Origin: UBA2767 sp964194535
Lineage (GTDB): Bacteria; Pseudomonadota; Alphaproteobacteria; Rhizobiales; Methyloligellaceae
Length of the DNA: 31,672 bases
Direction: 5' to 3'
Assembly (NCBI GenBank): GCA_964194535.1
Contig: CAXMMX010000085.1
Location: forward strand, 1 to 31,672
Below the pieces are notes generated by a model. The model searched no databases. It had not been told where the DNA came from and saw nothing but the letters and a program-made list of their open reading frames with translations. Both the position numbers and the translations under genes were made by a program. Each line of letters starts with the position of its first letter. Position 1 is the stretch's first letter. This document shows positions 31,402-31,672 of this stretch, piece after piece.

Positions 31402-31636
31402 TATGCTACACTCAGCCCAAGTGCCCGGCAGCCGGACCAGTATGCTGGGCATGGCGGGCGCTCGTCTTTCTGCCCTCCGAGGCTTTGGTGAGCGCCCGCA
31501 CTCAATTCCTCAGCACACGTCTTTTATGATACGCTCAGCCCAAGTGCCCGGCATTGGCCTCACCCGCTTTATGCTGGGCATAGCGGGTGCTTGCTGTTTC
31601 ATTTCGTCCGGCTATAGGGAACGGTGAGCGCCCGCA
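31402..31636. repeat. Duplicated two-hairpin module of the integrative element
   Basis: Two diverged direct copies. Block 1, TATGMTACRCTCAGCCCAAG then TGCCCGGCA, at 31402-31430 and 31525-31553. Block 2, TATGCTGGGCA, at 31441-31451 and 31570-31580. Block 3, GGTGAGCGCCCGCA, at 31487-31500 and 31623-31636. In each copy TGCCCGGCA pairs with TGCTGGGCA, and GCGGGCGCT (31454-31462) or GCGGGTGCT (31583-31591) pairs with AGCGCCCGC (31491-31499; 31627-31635). The remaining sequence has diverged while the pairing is kept. No protein gene is supported here. The arrangement recalls the immunity-RNA and target regions of P4-like elements. Confidence 0.7.
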
Positions 31637-31672
31637 TTCTTTCACCGGCAGAAGAGAAGGAGTGAAGCCTGT

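Noticed and set aside
31330..31452. Longer HTH protein starting at 31452
   Set aside because: The extra residues cross the minus-strand terminator hairpin and the repeat module and look non-coding; ATG 31329 begins the recognisable domain.

Overview
The window is about 31.7 kb of a GC-rich alphaproteobacterial chromosome. The evidence for this is a class I lysyl-tRNA synthetase, a TIGR02186/TauE pair, a PodJ-like coiled-coil/Sel1/peptidoglycan-binding protein, an S24-type repressor and an alphaproteobacterial intergenic palindrome. I cannot name the genus from sequence alone; the gene set would fit a Rhizobiales- or Parvibaculum-like organism.

Layout. 1-3.3 kb: AraC-family regulator, TerB-family protein, class I lysyl-tRNA synthetase. 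3.3-9.1 kb: single genes (inorganic pyrophosphatase, tartrate/D-malate dehydrogenase, a membrane-anchored helix-hairpin-helix protein, cold-shock protein, TauE/SafE transporter, S24 repressor) separated by long spacers. These spacers hold two tiny membrane ORFs and most copies of a dispersed stem-loop family. 9.2-13.2 kb: DUF952-pyrD-arsC, then a dgcN-dgcA pair predicted to turn D-glutamate into N-acetyl-L-glutamate. 13.2-21 kb: MATE exporter, a small membrane protein, a PdeM-like phosphoesterase with altered metal ligands, a TIGR02186 plus TauE operon, and the PodJ-like protein. 21-23 kb: secreted coiled-coil protein, YjbQ, proline iminopeptidase. 23-29.7 kb: a likely acetate or short-chain-acid uptake and sensing module (VC_2705-type symporter with DUF4212 subunit, NarL-type response regulator, symporter-fused hybrid histidine kinase of the CrbS type). 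From about 30.0 kb to the end: one edge of an integrative element in a tRNA-Thr gene, with tRNA 3' fragment, tyrosine recombinase, overlapping HTH protein and a duplicated structured repeat.

The most notable signal is a family of at least eleven short intergenic stem-loops between 3.3 and 22.1 kb. The outer stem changes by compensatory substitution (GGCC, GCGC, GTCC, GCCC, each with its matching arm) while the loop stays alike. One copy supplies and hides the likely Shine-Dalgarno of the pyrophosphatase gene. The second notable signal is the duplicated two-hairpin module in the integrative element, which recalls the immunity-RNA regions of P4-like elements. All functional readings are inferred from sequence; no search or folding program was run.
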